The notes: generated by a model not told the origin, from the sequence alone. DNA of 64,000 nt from Toxoplasma gondii ME49 (GCF_000006565.2 NC_031479.1:2480001-2544000), one strand, 5' to 3'. Positions 47,745 to 61,700 are shown, counted from the stretch's first letter. Numbers and translations are program-made.

Positions 47745-50700
47745 AGTGCCGGCGTTAGGTTCGGTGTGACCTGGAGAACGCCCACGACATCTAGACCATG
47801 GCCGGCGGAGGAGGCGCCAGCTCGGCTTCCTTGTTTTCGAACAGGGGAACGTCGAGAGAGAATCGCTTTCCGCCGCCTTGTGACGCTTCGCTGGTTTTAC
47901 TCCGGAGCAGGAAGAACTGACGATCACGGAAACGCTCGTTTCCCTGCACCCCCCCGTGCATGTCGACGGAACCGATGAGACCAGAGTCTTCAGCGATCCC
48001 AAACTCGGAACGAAGGTTCTGCAAGCCCTCTTGTTTGAGCTGCAGTTCTCCGTCGAAAGGAGGATTGGAAGAAGAAAGCCAGACGAACAGACGAAAACTG
48101 CGACACAAGACGGTTCAGCAAACGCACAGTGGCGGAGTCTTGTTTTCTCTACATGGCAACCAGTCGCTTGTCGGGCAGTGTGCACGACCGGGGCGGGGCA
48201 GACTCTACATTCCGCCCCCCGAAAAACTCAGGTGGTGAATTTCAAGACCGAAACTCCCAACTGGAAACTCGACAACAAAGTCCATGAAGAACGTCAAGAG
48301 TACGGGTGCGAAAAAACTTCGGAACAGAAGAACGCAGGAAATCCGGTCTCGATGACACACCCGCGGCACTAGTGAATGGAGTATTTACACGTTGTAAGAC
48401 AGTGCACACAACGAGTAGCGACATTCACAGCGCCGTCAGGCGTAGTGGAAATAGTGTATTTAGAACACAACGGATAAGGGAACGGGAGCGAAACGCCTCG
48501 TTTCAGAAACTGGCGTGAAGACACGGACGGTTGGATAGCGGACCGGACGACCGAGCACGAGTTTTCGGGAGAGCTGTGAAAATGAGGCTGTGAGGACCCG
48601 TGTGATGTCGAGCTCCGTAATGGTTCAAGACTCGAGAGAGCGAAACAGGTAGTACATTTGTTCGAAACTCCGACGGCTGCGCTTTGCGGGGGTTGCTCAA
48701 CCGCTCTTGCACAGGACCAGTGACTACGTGACCGCAGCCGCCCCCCTTGCGATTTGCCGCCGTTACTGCAATCTAGAGCCTGAAGACTTTGTTCTTTATG
48801 GAACTCAGGCACAAACCGTGGTGAAACACCATGTAAGAGGAAGAGGAATCTCGAGAAGTGCGCAGTTTTTGCCCGTCTTGAGGCTGTTCAGCTTCACGAC
48901 GGAGAATTCCGATTCTGCATGCAGTTTTCTGGTACCCAGCGGGGGGGGGGGGGTAAAAGCCACGAAGACCATAAAAATGTCTATGAAGACAGCGTGTCTC
49001 GACGGTTGGGTGCCCGAGAGCTAAGTAAATCATGAAGACGGCGATTTTTTCGATTTTCAGTTCCTTTTCTGCTCTCTCTCCTCTGCTGCAAAACGCTAGC
49101 ACACAGATGGCGGCACCCATCCTGCGATTCACTCTCTGCGGTTCAAGCGATCAAGCCATTCCTTCCCTGATGCTCCTTTTATCGGCGCCGGATAACCTCA
49201 CCTGAACGATCAAAGAGAGTCGGCTCTCAGCCACTGTCGGCACAGCATACAGTTCGCAACATAATGCTGAGGAAAAGTGTCGGAAGGTTGCGGGGACTTC
49301 GGTGTGTCACGTCTGTGCGAATTTGAGGAATTCGCACATGGATCGATGGAAGATGTCATGGAGCCGCGGGACAATTTCGGCTTTGACCAAGCAGCGAAGT
49401 GGAGGCTTCTGAGCAAAACGAAAGCCATCCGGGACAGTTTGGGTTGCCCGCGAGTAAGGCCTTGGTAGTAGCAAATGCGTGGTACTCTTGAGCAGGAACC
49501 GGAGGCTCGCACTTGAATAGAGATCACGAATCCGTAAAAAATACGGGGCTAGTTAGACACAGCACCTGAAAAGTGGAATTCCCTTGCCAACGCAGCTGCA
49601 GATGTGACTCTGGCTGTAGTATGCGCCTTGCCAGTGACTACTTCGCGATTCGCTGGATGAGCGCGTTATGGAGTCCTCTGCGTGACTCAGCCGCACCCCC
49701 TCTCGGTATTCGTGGTGATTGGCATTGCTAGTAAAAGGAGAAAGCCGCATCAATCTGCTTCTCCCATGAATTTGCTACCTCCGACTTACGTCATCCCTAG
49801 AGCGACTGCTCGGCAAGTGGCAGTACGGAGATTTCGGTGTCGGCACCTCGCTTCGCCGGTAACACCCAAGCAGCTAACGCCTTGGCGGTGTGCGGATGGT
49901 GGAGCAAGACAACTCCAACAAAGTCCAAGATGACGATTCACCGTTGTGAAAATGCTGTCCGGTCATTACAGAAAAGGCACTGCAGCACCCCTGGCGATAG
50001 AAAGCCGTTCCTCTCAACAGATACCCACGAATCCTACTCGCATGAGAGTCGAAGGGAAACCACGCTGGACTTTTAAAGCAGCCGGTGTGGCGGCGCCCTG
50101 ACAAGTGGATGAACAGATCTGCCGTTTCGTCGGAACTCTCACACTTAGTTTGCAAACGTTCTCCTCATGTGAGAGCTCTGCTAACACAATAGAACTTGGA
50201 TCCGGTAAACAAAGACTAAGATCTAAACCGTCAGCCCAACTCGCAGTATATACTCCCCAGAAAAAGCTCAATGCGGCAGGAACGTGTACTGTGTAGTATG
50301 ATTTCCACACACTGCCGCGGAAGTTCTAATGGAATGCATTCGGCGCGGCGACCACTTAAGGAGGAAAGCACTCAACCCTATATGCTGGAAGATCGACGAG
50401 TCTGAAAGAAACCCCTGTGCTAATTTGGCGATTCACGAAGAATTTTCCGCCGAACCAAGTGCACGAACGACAACGTCTCGCTCTTTGATGGGTCGCAGAA
50501 ACCTTCTAAAGCACCTTGTTGTATTTCGATGAACCCCCGAAACTGACTTAGATGACAAGATGAGGCCCAAAGCTCCACTATCTGCATTCACTCAAAGCCG
50601 CGTTAGCTATGCGTGTCTCAGTTAGTCTGTCCACTTTCACTACCTCCGGTGCAGCATTATGTTGATCGATCCAGCGGGAGAAGAGCAGTTGCTGCACAAT

Positions 50701-52788
50701 AAACTCATCCGGTACGCTGTTGAGAAACGGTGCTGTTCAAAAGCACTATGAGAGGCGTCGCTCTGGCGTGAGGACACGGGAACGATTGCTAGTAAGGAAA
50801 CCTAGAATGCGACAGAGAAGGTCATACCCAACGCTTTTGAATGTTCATTTTATAAAGGGGGGAACTGAGAACCAACAACACTCTGCAACTCGTGGATCAA
50901 CGTGGCGAACCACGTTGTCGCTTTACCCGGCAGCACAAAACAAATGGACTCTCATTCTCGAAGCACCTGCAGCCATGGAGCAAAATGGGAACGATGGCTC
51001 CCGCGTTTTGTCAACAACATTCTTCAGAATTAGTGTGTACCCGAGCACGTGTGCCTCCTATTACGCACGTATTTGACAGTTTTCCTCGCTTCGTAAAACT
51101 GTGTCTCGCCAGTTCGGGATTCAAGCAGCGCGCCAGCTTCAGTGTGCAGTGCTCCTGCCCCTTCTTGGATTGACGCCCCGCCGTGGATGGGGAACTCCAG
51201 AGCCTCCGTTTCGAAGTTCGCTTGAGCTGCTTGGTCGGCAGGCACCTTGGATCAGCAAATGTCATCCACGACTCACGAGTACGCAAGAAGCCGAAAATCC
51301 ATGTTCTTCGGCGACGCATAAAATGTTGTAACGAAGTGTATGACAAGTACTTTTGTTTAGATACGTCTTGTACCGTCTTATTGATTTATGTACGTAGCTA
51401 CTGTGTACTCCGAACGCACCCCTACTTTTGTCCACGTGGATTGAATCCTTCTTCGCGCGCAAGAAACATGTTTCCTTCACAAAGACGGGCAAACACCAGT
51501 CTGGCTGCATCAGCAGTCTTCTTCGCGTAACAGGTCGAAAAGACAGATCTCGTATTTTTCAGAATGTTAAAGTTCTCCAGTCGCGTGGGACCCCTTTCCT
51601 GGACTTTTTTATGGAATTGATCGGATACACGGATAGCAGAAGCTGCATTGTTAGCTGACTCTCTTGCTGCGTGCCTGCAGTGGAGGAGGAGGAGGTGAAT
51701 AATGGCTGAATAACATGTTTACCACACGAATGGCCCTCTGATGCTCTCCTCGAATCGTTTACTAGGTGCTATTTTGTAACTAGCTAGCGTTCGATGGGAG
51801 GTTTTCTTTGATTTCGCGCGGACCGAATCAAAGGGGTCACATAAATCCAACAGCGGTCAAGAATGTGATGCTGTTCTCCATTTTTGCTCCGTGTGTAAAC
51901 ACTAGATTTGACCGCACGATTCGTGTCTCATCCTTAGAGACTCTCTAAGGAAATACCCCGCATGTGCAGGCGTCGGTGCTCAGCGCACTTCGCTCAGGTT
52001 CAATATTAAAAGGGTGCAAGAACGATTACTAAAGTCGTGAAACTGAGACAGCTCCGGCGAGCGCAGCTCGAGGACCGAAGAATACACTTTGATAAGAGTT
52101 ACTATGACACGTATTTTTGTTACTGGGTCCAACTGAGGGGGACTGCAATACTGTCTGTTGGTCCCCGAAGCTGAGTGACTCTATGAATTTCACGGGAGAC
52201 GCCTCCGTCGAGAAGACGAATACACGTCACACCTCCTCTTGCTCTTTGATGGAACACTTTGCCCACGGGAGCTTAGATATGTAAAATTGATTTAATCCAA
52301 CATCTAAAAGGCATGATAGAATCTGGGACAACGCATCGTTTTAATGCTGCATCATTTACGTAGCATCCTCCAAGAAACCAAGGTATCGAATACGGGGTTG
52401 CAGGCAGCAGGCTTGAAACGACCACAGAAACGCGTTTCTCTCCCCAGTAGCGCTCATCTGGGGAAATAGGCGGAACTACGGTAAGTAGTTACAAGAGCGA
52501 ACCAATACCCGTGTAAACCTGAGGAATTTCGTGATCCGCTGCAAATGGCGCCACGCCTCTCTGCTTCGCTTCACTGTGGTCTATCAGCAGACGTTCCTGA
52601 GGGAAACTCCGAAGTTCGGAATGGAAAACAGCGCTTCCTCTGTAGTGATCCGATTGTGAAACTGTTTTAAGCGTCCCTCCGTCTCTCGGGATTCTAATTC
52701 CTGGGGGTGCGGTTAGAACCAAGCGTAGTTCCTTCGTTCAGAATTCTCAACGTATCGGTGCCTTTTGTCTCTCTGAGTGCTTTCTTGA
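47745..52788. other. 5-kb region without a supportable gene, including the topoisomerase II promoter
   Basis: This lies between the topoisomerase II start and the 3' end of the next minus-strand gene. It should hold the topoisomerase II promoter and 5' UTR near 47745-48700. Base composition is near balanced, long TA microsatellites are absent, and ORFs are short with frequent stops in all frames. A 13-base G run is at 48941-48953. I saw no transposase, reverse transcriptase or mitochondrial protein fragment in the translations. Confidence 0.55.
48941..48953 (+). repeat. Poly-G tract (13 G)
   Basis: Uninterrupted run of 13 G about 1.2 kb upstream of the topoisomerase II ATG, on the strand opposite the gene. 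Confidence 0.9.
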
Positions 52789-55700
52789 TCAGTTCAACTG
52801 TATAGGTGCGTGCTCTAGTCGGGCGTCTGCAACTTTTTGAGCATGCGTGCTTCTCGAGTTTTTGTCGCCGCTCTGATTCTTGGCGCTCGGCATGTTTCGT
52901 TCGCGCCCCTTGGCTCCTTGGCTACACTCGAAGATTGTAACGACATCCATGTCTTCGCCTCCCGCTTTCGCTTTGGCCTGTCGCGTTTCTGAGCTACTGG
53001 GGCTCGCCTGCCAGGCAACAGCCGTGCGGTTCCGAGGAAGGAGGGTGAAACCGAGTTTTCATTTTCCTGCCGCTCTGTCACCCTGGCGAGTGCGAGACAG
53101 CCTCGCATTTGGAAGTCGAGACGGAGAAGGGGAAGCAGCAGAACGAGGAGACGAACTTACATGGTTTGCGCAAAGAAGCTGGATCAAATGCCGTACCTTT
53201 GCATCGCGCTCTGTACACCCTGCGATGAGTTGCTGCGAAGAAAAGGAAACGATGAAGTCGAACGCAGCGGGTGCAGTACCTAAGGAAGCCGTGGGCGCGG
53301 GAGAAAGATATTTCCGTTGCGCTCGGAGCTTGTGTTCTGTGTTGCAAAGACCTCTACGGAAAAGCGCCTGATTTCTGCGACTTCCTCTCAACTGAACCGA
53401 AGACGCGGGCTCGACGTTTTTCTGAGACTTTTGAACCGACAACACAAGGAAGCCTCCGAAATCCTCTGAGATGTCCAGAGTTTCCCGACTGCTCCAGACG
53501 CCTCAAAACAAAGACAGACAAGAAGGAGAAACTAACTTCTACAAGTTGCTGCAGTTTGGCTTGGACAGGAAGAAGACTCGGCGCACGGTGCCCTAGCTCT
53601 CGCTGCATGCTGTGAAGGAGTTTCTTCGCGTTTTTCTCCACGACGTTGACCGACACCTAGAAGGCACAAACAACCGGGGACCAGAGACTCACAAAAGGAT
53701 CCCGAGGAAGTCGGGGAGAAAACCTTCCGTCTGTGGATCACTTCACACAACCATCTGAACAGACTTGCGAAAACATGTCGCGACAGATGAAGCTTTCTGC
53801 TCCTGTGGAGAAACGCTGGCGTCCCCCTTATTTCATTTCTGCCTGTGAGCAAGGTTCAGCTCTCTCTGAGGCTCCCGTCCGGTTCCCTGACTCACTGGGG
53901 ACTGAATCGCGCGAGACACAGCTTCTGCCTGCTTCCTATCCAAGTCTCCGTTCGCTCGACTCTCCGCTTCTTCCGCGGCTTCCCTCCGCGACTTGTTCCG
54001 CGCGCTCTGCTCTCTCTCGTCCTTGCCTCTCTCCCAGCGCGGGCGTCGAGGAGAGACAGATCGTCGGTCGACTGAGTTGCTTCCGTCCAGCCGACAGACG
54101 AGCTGATCAGGGCGCCGCAATGATCAAAGGCAGACAGCCAGATAAGCCAAAAACATTCAAAGCGCTGAAACGTCTTGGGGTCGTGTCTGCAGCCACCAAG
54201 AGACAGAAAACGCCTCCCTTAGATGGCCGCAGCAGCCGTGACATCCCTGTGTGGAGATCTCCACTATAAACATAAATACGAAGGATACATCCTTGTATAT
54301 AGTTACGAACATGAAGTCAAAAGAAGAGCAAAAACGTATAAATATGTTTTAAGAGATGCATGTGTACACTTTAAGCGGAAGTGTACCCATACACAAACAT
54401 TTCCGGAAAGCTCCTGTACGTTTGGATGCATGCGTCCTCTCGAAATGTCCTCTGCTTAGTGAACAAGAAGTCTTCTGCACTCTTTCCGTGGAACTGAAAC
54501 ACCCTTCTGAAACTCACCTGCGTCAAGTTCCTCTTGGAAAACAACAAGAGCACAACCAGCATCTGCTTGTTACACAGTGCCTTACCTCCGTCCTTCCTCG
54601 ATGCGGACTGTGCTTTGCCTTCTCGTCAGAGAGGAAAGGTCGGCGTCCAGAGCGGCTCGCGGCTCTCGGTCCGGCTGTCTGCCTCAAAACAGTGGTCCTC
54701 CGGTTTCTTCTCTCCGTTTGCTTTAGAGACTCCAGAGTCTCCTCGCACCTGCCGCCTCGTTTTTCTCCTCCCTGTTCGTGGATGGCTCGTGCCGTTGTTA
54801 TGGCGCTGCCTAAGCGTCGCGGAATGAAGCACAGCTGAGACTGGACCGGCGGGTGGGTCGTCTTTTGCATGCAATGCGTTCTCTCGCGCGGTGCAGTCGA
54901 CGAGGAAACAGCCGCGTTCTTCGACGCTTCTTCCGAACCTTTCCCGGCATCGCCTTCTCCATTTCGGAGGAAATGAAAGGCTTCCGGCGCGCGAGCAGAA
55001 GCGCGTTTTCCTGTCTCGGAGCGACAGGGACCCTCCTTCTCTCTTGTGTCTTTGTGACAACATCTGGACTCCCGAGTCGATGGTGGCACCGCCTTCTTCT
55101 CTGCTCTCTCCCTCTCTTCGTCGGGAACGCGAGTCTCCTCCTCTCTCCTGACCTCGTCCCTTGACGACGCGGACCTGAGCCTCGCCTCTCGTTTGTATGA
55201 GTCTAGGAATGCCTTGTCGCTTCCGGGAAGCGGCGCCGAGTAGTTCCCGCATCCGTTTGCATCCTCTTGGTCATACACAAATTCTGTCTGAACCCACGCA
55301 CTGTCTTCTCGCTCGTGTGCTGTCGCCGCTGCCTCACCTGTCGGACTTCGTCGCTGTCTCCGTCTCTCTGGACAGACCGAAGGTGTCTGGTCTCGTCCGC
55401 GAGAATCGGGCGTCTCTTGTCTTTTGCGGGTCCCAGAGACGTCTGCATGTTCTTGGTCTTTCTTTTCACGAAGCGTTCTTTCCCTCTCTCGGCGCCGGAC
55501 AGTTTCTTCTCTCTCGGCCTTTGCACATGCATCGCGGATCTCGCGAGCGCGCGTTCGAGGGACGACGCGACCTTTGAATTTCAAGTCCTGTTCGTATTGT
55601 TCTCGACGCGCTCGAGGACTGCAGGCGAAGCACCCGTCTAAGCGCGTGGAGTACACGTAGGCGGATGTGGACGCCGGCGAAGGCGGTGCTGCAGACACTC

Positions 55701-58700
55701 GAGAGGCAGCAGAGGCGCGAGAGGAAGGATTCTCAGACGAGGCAGGAGGAGGAATTTTGAATGTGAGGTTCCTATGGTGGAACAGGTCGAGTCGACTCTG
55801 CGACGCCGAGGCAGCTCGCGCCTCTCTTTGGCGTCGAGGGTGACATGCGTGATGACAGTGAAGATGTGGAGAAGAGTCACTGAAACAGAAGGCTTCTTCA
55901 GGAACTGGTGAAACGCGTTCGCGCCTTGCGTCGGGACTCCAGCCTTCCCGCGACCGGTGTGTGCTGTTCCCTCCCCTGTCTCTGTCTCTCTCCCCCTGCG
56001 TCCATGCGTTCTCTGCGTCTCTTCGCGCTCGACAACACTGTCTCTCTCTTCGTGGCGAGAGCGAAGCGCGAGGTGGACGAGAGCTCCCAACAGAGACAGA
56101 CGCGCAAGGAGGAAGGGACTGCGTTCGACCTGCCGGTTTCGCGTTTTTTCGTCTTTCTTCTCTCGGCAGCTCAGAGCCGACGCCGGAGGCCGAGGGCGGA
56201 GGAGAGAGAGACGCAGGGTGGGTGTACGACGCAGACCGAGGACCTGTCTTCCGCGCACCGTTTCGAGAGACAGTTCTCGTCTTTACAGGTGGAGACGAAG
56301 AACGACTCTGAGACGCCAAGAGCCGTCGGCCGTCCTTCGTCTCGCATCTCTGCGCAGAACAGCGCAGCACGGTCCCCCGACTGGTCGCAGGGTGGCACCG
56401 AGGAGACAGAGGAGCCTTGTTCGACAACGCAAGCATGCAGGAAGGAGAGACAGACGGAGGCGACGGGCGAAGACGAGAAGCGGTACTGGAAGTTGGGGAA
56501 AAGCGAGAGGGAGAAAGGCAGTCAGCGATGGTTCTCGGAGTTCTTGTGTGGCTAGGCTGCAAATTCTCGCAGGCGTGCCGAGTCTGAAGCAGCGCGGTCC
56601 AGGAGAAAGGCGAGAAGAAACCATCTTGGCGAGAGCGGGGGCGGAGCGAGAAGACGAGTCGTCAAGTGAATGCGTGGAGAAGAGAGGCATGGTCGAGAAG
56701 AGAGACACGGACGAAGAGAGAGACGCAGAGAGCTCTTCTGCTGGCTCTAGCTCGCCACAGGAACAGTGGGCATGGCCATGAAGCGCGAGGGCCAAGAGAA
56801 AGACTGTGAGGACGTTGAGAGACGAGAGAGAAAAAGGAGAGACAGGAAGAAAGGAGAAACACAACAGAGAGAGGGAAATGAGTGACAGGAGGAAATCGAT
56901 GGCGTTCTTCGTCGAGGGCATACCTGGAGTGAGTCTTCATCGCCGACGGCGGCACTGTGCATCGGGTGAAAGTTCTCCCCACTGAATTCTCTGGGAGTTC
57001 GCCACGCTAGGGCTCGCCTCAGAAGGGAGCGCAGACGAATCACTTCCAGTTGCAAATCTTTTTCTCTCACGAGACGCAGCGTTTCGCGTTCTCTGTCGTC
57101 TTCTTCCTGTCTCCCGTCTCCTCGTCTCTGCTGAGACCGTGGCGCGTTCTTCCTTGATCTACACGGAGATTCCGCGCCTCGTCTTTTCGTTCTCTCTGCG
57201 TCTCTCTCTCCTGAGCCTCCTCCCTCCCATTTTTGTTGTCGCCTGACCGTGTCTTCTTCTCTCCTCTCTCTCCTCTTTCGCCTGTCTTCTCTCGCTCTGG
57301 CTGCTGCCGGAGCTCTCTCGCCTTTGCCTGTGTCTCCAGGCTCCGGCTCTCGTCGGCCTTCACTGTCTACCTGCGTCTCCGTTTCCGCTGGCTCCTCAAC
57401 AGCTCCGAGGGAGGTTGCCTGCTGGGCGAAACGCTCTGAAGGCGAGAGCCAGGCGTCTTCGTCCGGCGTTCCGAGGATCGCTTTTGGATTGCAAATTTCA
57501 GACAGAACAGGGACTGCAAGCGCAGCTTCTTGACCTCTAGTTCCTGAAAGCGTGAGCAGCGCAACGTGACGCCTATTCCTTCGCTGCTCGTCTGCGCGTG
57601 GATGTTCCCCCGGGAGGAACGCGGCGTTCTCGGCGGGAGCGAACGAGCCTCGAGACGAGGGGGAAGCGGAAGGCGACGAATGAGGAGAGGGTGAAGCAGC
57701 GTTCGAAGGAAGAGCTCCGTGACCTTGAAGGCGACGCGACGGCACGCAGGCGCATCCACGCATGCAGACGCTTCGACTCTCTTTCTCGTGGACACCGAGT
57801 GGACTTGGGTCTCCCTTTTCGTTCCGGTTTTTCTCTGCAAACGCGAGGTCCGGCCGAACCTCCGCGACAGTTGGCGACTTGTCTCTCCGGTCCCGGTCGA
57901 GTTCTGTCGCCTCATGTCCGCTGTCCTGTCGCCTTCCCTTGCACCGTTTTGACTTTCGTTCTGAACCTTCTTTTTCGCCTTCAGAATCTTCGCCGCACTT
58001 GGCTTTCTCTGATTTCGCTGCCGCGAAGTTCGGACGCGTTCGTTCGCTTCCCCGAGGAAAGGAAATGCGTTTGACGAGCTCCCCCCGAGTTCGTTCGGAA
58101 GAAGGCCTTGAGAGGAAGACTCTCACTCGGCCTCTCTCCGCGGTTTGCCCCGCTGCGTTCTTTTCTGTGCTCGACCCAACAGAGTTTTGAACGCCTCTGC
58201 CTTCTCGTTCTTTCTCGCCGCCTCGGCTTTTCTCTCGTACGCGCTTTTGCTCAGTCTGATCAGAAACGCCAGCGCCTGTGTGCAGAGGTCGACGTCCAGA
58301 GAAGTAGAAAACGGCAGAGGAGGAAGGGGAAGCCGAGGAAGTATGGCCAGCAGTCCGCGTCGACCGCCCGCTTCTGGCGAGGAGCGTTGCCCGCTGGCGC
58401 GCTGAAGAAACGTCCGTCTGTGAAGCGAGGCGCGCCGGAGGCCGACAGGAGACACCTTGGAAACTTGTTGCTTTCGAGGCGCTGGGCATTCTTCCACCCT
58501 CGATGGTCTGTTCGTCGGCTCTCACACGGAAGCTGCTGCTCCACCGACGCGGCCTCCATCGGGGTCTCAGCAGGGAACGAGAGCCAGCAGAGGAAGAAGA
58601 AGAGGAGGAGGAGGAAGAAGAAGAAGAGGAAGAGGAAGAAGAAGAGGAAGAAGAAGAGGAGGAAGAAGAGGAAGGAAACGCTGCTTCGCTTGTCTCTCGC

Positions 58701-61700
58701 TTTTCGTTGGTTTTTTCGTTTTCGTGTCGAGAACGCGACAAGAACAAGTCGGTCTTCGGAGAAGAAGGACGAAGAACGGCTGTCGGCAGGAGAAGAGACA
58801 ACGCGTCTCCCTCTTCACTGACAGCAACTGCGTTGAACGATGTTGAAGCTGAAGAAGAAGAAAAGGAAGTTGCTGGACGTCCCCTCAGCTGACTGAAGGG
58901 TCGCGAGTGAGCAGAGAGAGGATTCATCCAAGACGCAGGGACTGTATGCGTGGTCTCGGAGAAAAAGCGCGACACAAGAGAACCATTTCTCCCATCTTCC
59001 AATAGTTCTTTGTCGTCTGTAGCATACGAATTCGTCGATCCCCGTGCTGGAATCGAACGCGATGAGGAACGCGAGAGGCAGTGAGTAGACACGAGACCTC
59101 TTTCTTCCTCCGAAGATGCCTGTCTTTCGTTCACAGTCGCCATATGCTGGTTTTCCTCATCTTCCCGTCTCTCGGTGTCTCCTGTGTGTGTCGACTCTCT
59201 CTCCCGTTGGTGTCTCCCCTGTTCTCCACTCGCAGTTTCCTTTTTCTTGTTCTCCTCTCTCTCGTTCTCTTCTCCCTCGTTTTCATCCCTCTCGTTCTCT
59301 TCTCCCTCGTTTTCATCCCTCTCGTTCTCTTCTCCCTCGTTTTCATCCCTCTCGTTCTCTTCTCCACCACTCCGTTCTCTCGCTTTCTCTCTTCTCTCGT
59401 GTCTCGCTTCTCGGTCTTGCCCAGCTGCTTCTCGTCTGTCCTTTTCTTCTGCAGGTTCTGAGGCTTCGTCAGCGCTCGGCGCGTTGCGGAGGCCTTTGGC
59501 TTCCGGCGCCATGGCTTCGGGGCTCGGCTTTTGTCCTCGCTTCTTCTTTCGGCTCTCTGCAGATCTGCCGTTGCTCCCTGCATGCAGCCAGCCGAGAGCT
59601 CGCGACAGGCGTTCGAGTTCGCAGCGTCTGTGCGTCGCTTCACCTGCGGTCTTCGCCCGGTGTGTGCGTTCCTTTCTCTCCCGCCAGAGGTCTTGTCGCG
59701 GCCCCAGAGATTCCAAAAGAGAGGAAGGAAACTGCAGAGGCTCGCATCGCGGTCCATGCAGAGACCCGCGCTGGAGGGCATCCAACAACTCCACAGCGGT
59801 GTATGGACATCTGGTCAGCGACGGCAGGACAGCCAGCGCGAACGTCTTGGAATGCATAGACACCAGATTCTGCAGAAGCTGCACTGGAGGCGGACGCGAG
59901 CAACGGACGCCCAGAGGAGCTGCAGCGGTCGAAGGTTGCGCAGAAACGGAACGGGAGGCCGCAGAGGAAGAGGCGTTCGCGCACTGCGGAGAGTGAAGGT
60001 AGACCGAAGACGTGATGGACTGTGGAGAGGACAGAGGCAGTTGGAGGAACTCGAGCAGCAGAGAGACGAGACGCTTAGAGCCTTCAACTGAAGAAGGGGA
60101 CTGCTCAGAACTGAGTGGCGTTTGAGGCGACTCTAAGTCTTCTCCTTCCACTGGGGAGATGAGATGGAGAAGTGAGAGTGTAGGTGACGGGCCGGCAGAC
60201 GCGGAGACAGAAAGGACTTGGACTCGTACTGCCCTGGGAGCAAAGCGAAAGCAAACGCAAGCGAAACGCAGAGGTCAACCAGGATGGCTTCGACAAAATC
60301 CCGATGCATGCAGTTCAGCTTCTTCGTCGTCAGCGTGTGGAGGGCGTCCGAGTGGGGACTGCCGCTCTCTCGTTCGCACTTGCGACTCTTGTGCATTCGG
60401 CGAAGCAGACAAGTGAGAGAGGGGCCGTCTGTAGAAACAGAATAGTTCCTAAGGCATTAAAGGGGATGTGAGCCTAACTCTGTACACGAGGAAGAAATCA
60501 ATTTGTGTGCATTTTCATTCCAAGAGCTCGTCCAAGTGTATCGGCCTTCTGTTCATCGCCGTTGCCTTCGACTGTGGCGTCATTCTTCTTCGCACCTGTA
60601 TCTTTACTTTTCTGCTTTTTTTCGGAGACCGGAAAAGCGGCTCTGCTTCTCTGTCTACGCAAATGTGAACTCACAAGAGACTCGGCGCTTCTGTCTCTTC
60701 TGCGTATTTCCTTCCTCTCCGTGGCTTCGCCTCCGACCCCGCTTTCTTTTCCTCTTCGTTTGGACGACCGGAGGAAAGGCTGGACAGACGCAGCTCCTTC
60801 AACTTGGCTTTCGCGCGACTCAAAACCATTTTCACTTCTCCCACCGTGCTCACGGAGACAGTGCGGAGACAGCGCGACACAACGTCGTCTGGGGTGCAAG
60901 AGGCCGAAGAAGGCGGTGAAGAAGTCTTGGAAGACAAAAATTGAGCAAAGCAGGCGAAACAAGGGGGAGAAGTGGAGGGAGCAGCTGCCGGCGGAGAAGA
61001 CGAGAGGAGGTCGACAGTCGCGTCGTCCGAGACAAAGAAGACAGAGAGACCGAGCAGGAAGGAGAGAGGCTCGCCGTCACTGTCTGTGTCCATCTCTAGG
61101 AGGCGCGTTAAAAGTTTTTCAGCGAGGCCTGCGTCTGCCACTTGGAGAGTTCCGGTTTCGCTTTCCCCCTTCCTGCTTCCTTCCAGTTGAGTTCTTTGCG
61201 TCCAGTTTCCTCGTCTCCCAAGGACAGAAGGAGGCCGCGACAACTGGAGACCAAAGTGAGAGGAAGCCGCAGGTGAAGGGGAGGAGCAAGATGAACTTCG
61301 ACTCTCCTCTGTCACCTTTCTCTGTTCTTCTCCCTGCCTCTCTGTACCGTCTCGGCCGTCCAGGAGAAACACCGTCGCATGCTGGCGATCCGTCACTAGC
61401 CAGTCGGCGACTCTCTCTATAAAAGAGCCTTTTTCGCCCCCATCTCCTCCCGTCTTTACTGTTTCTCCTTCGTCTCCTTTGCTTCTCACTTCTCCTTCTT
61501 CTCCTCTCTCTCTCTCTATCCGATTTATGGCTTGCTTTCTCTCCTTCTTCCACTCCTCTCTCCAAGAGAAGCCTTCGACTGCAGAGCAGACGCGCCAGGA
61601 CTTGAGTAATTTCTGCTCTTCTTTTCGCGGCAACTCCGGGCCTGTCTCCTTCCTGTGTCCTCCATCCTTCTCTTCTCTGTGCTTCGCGCCTCTCTGCTGA

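Noticed and set aside
47956..48372. 138-residue plus-strand ORF opposite the topoisomerase II 5' end
   Set aside because: No motif, and it sits where the topoisomerase II 5' UTR or promoter is expected.
48200..52700. Nuclear mitochondrial DNA insert or transposon remnant
   Set aside because: No cytochrome b, cox or transposase-like peptide could be read in any frame; only a database search could settle it.
52815..53020. Alternative last exon of the kinesin-like gene ending in MLKKLQTPD
   Set aside because: Phase-compatible through another acceptor, but its acceptor is weaker than GCCTGGCAG at 53008. Kept as an alternative, not as the model.
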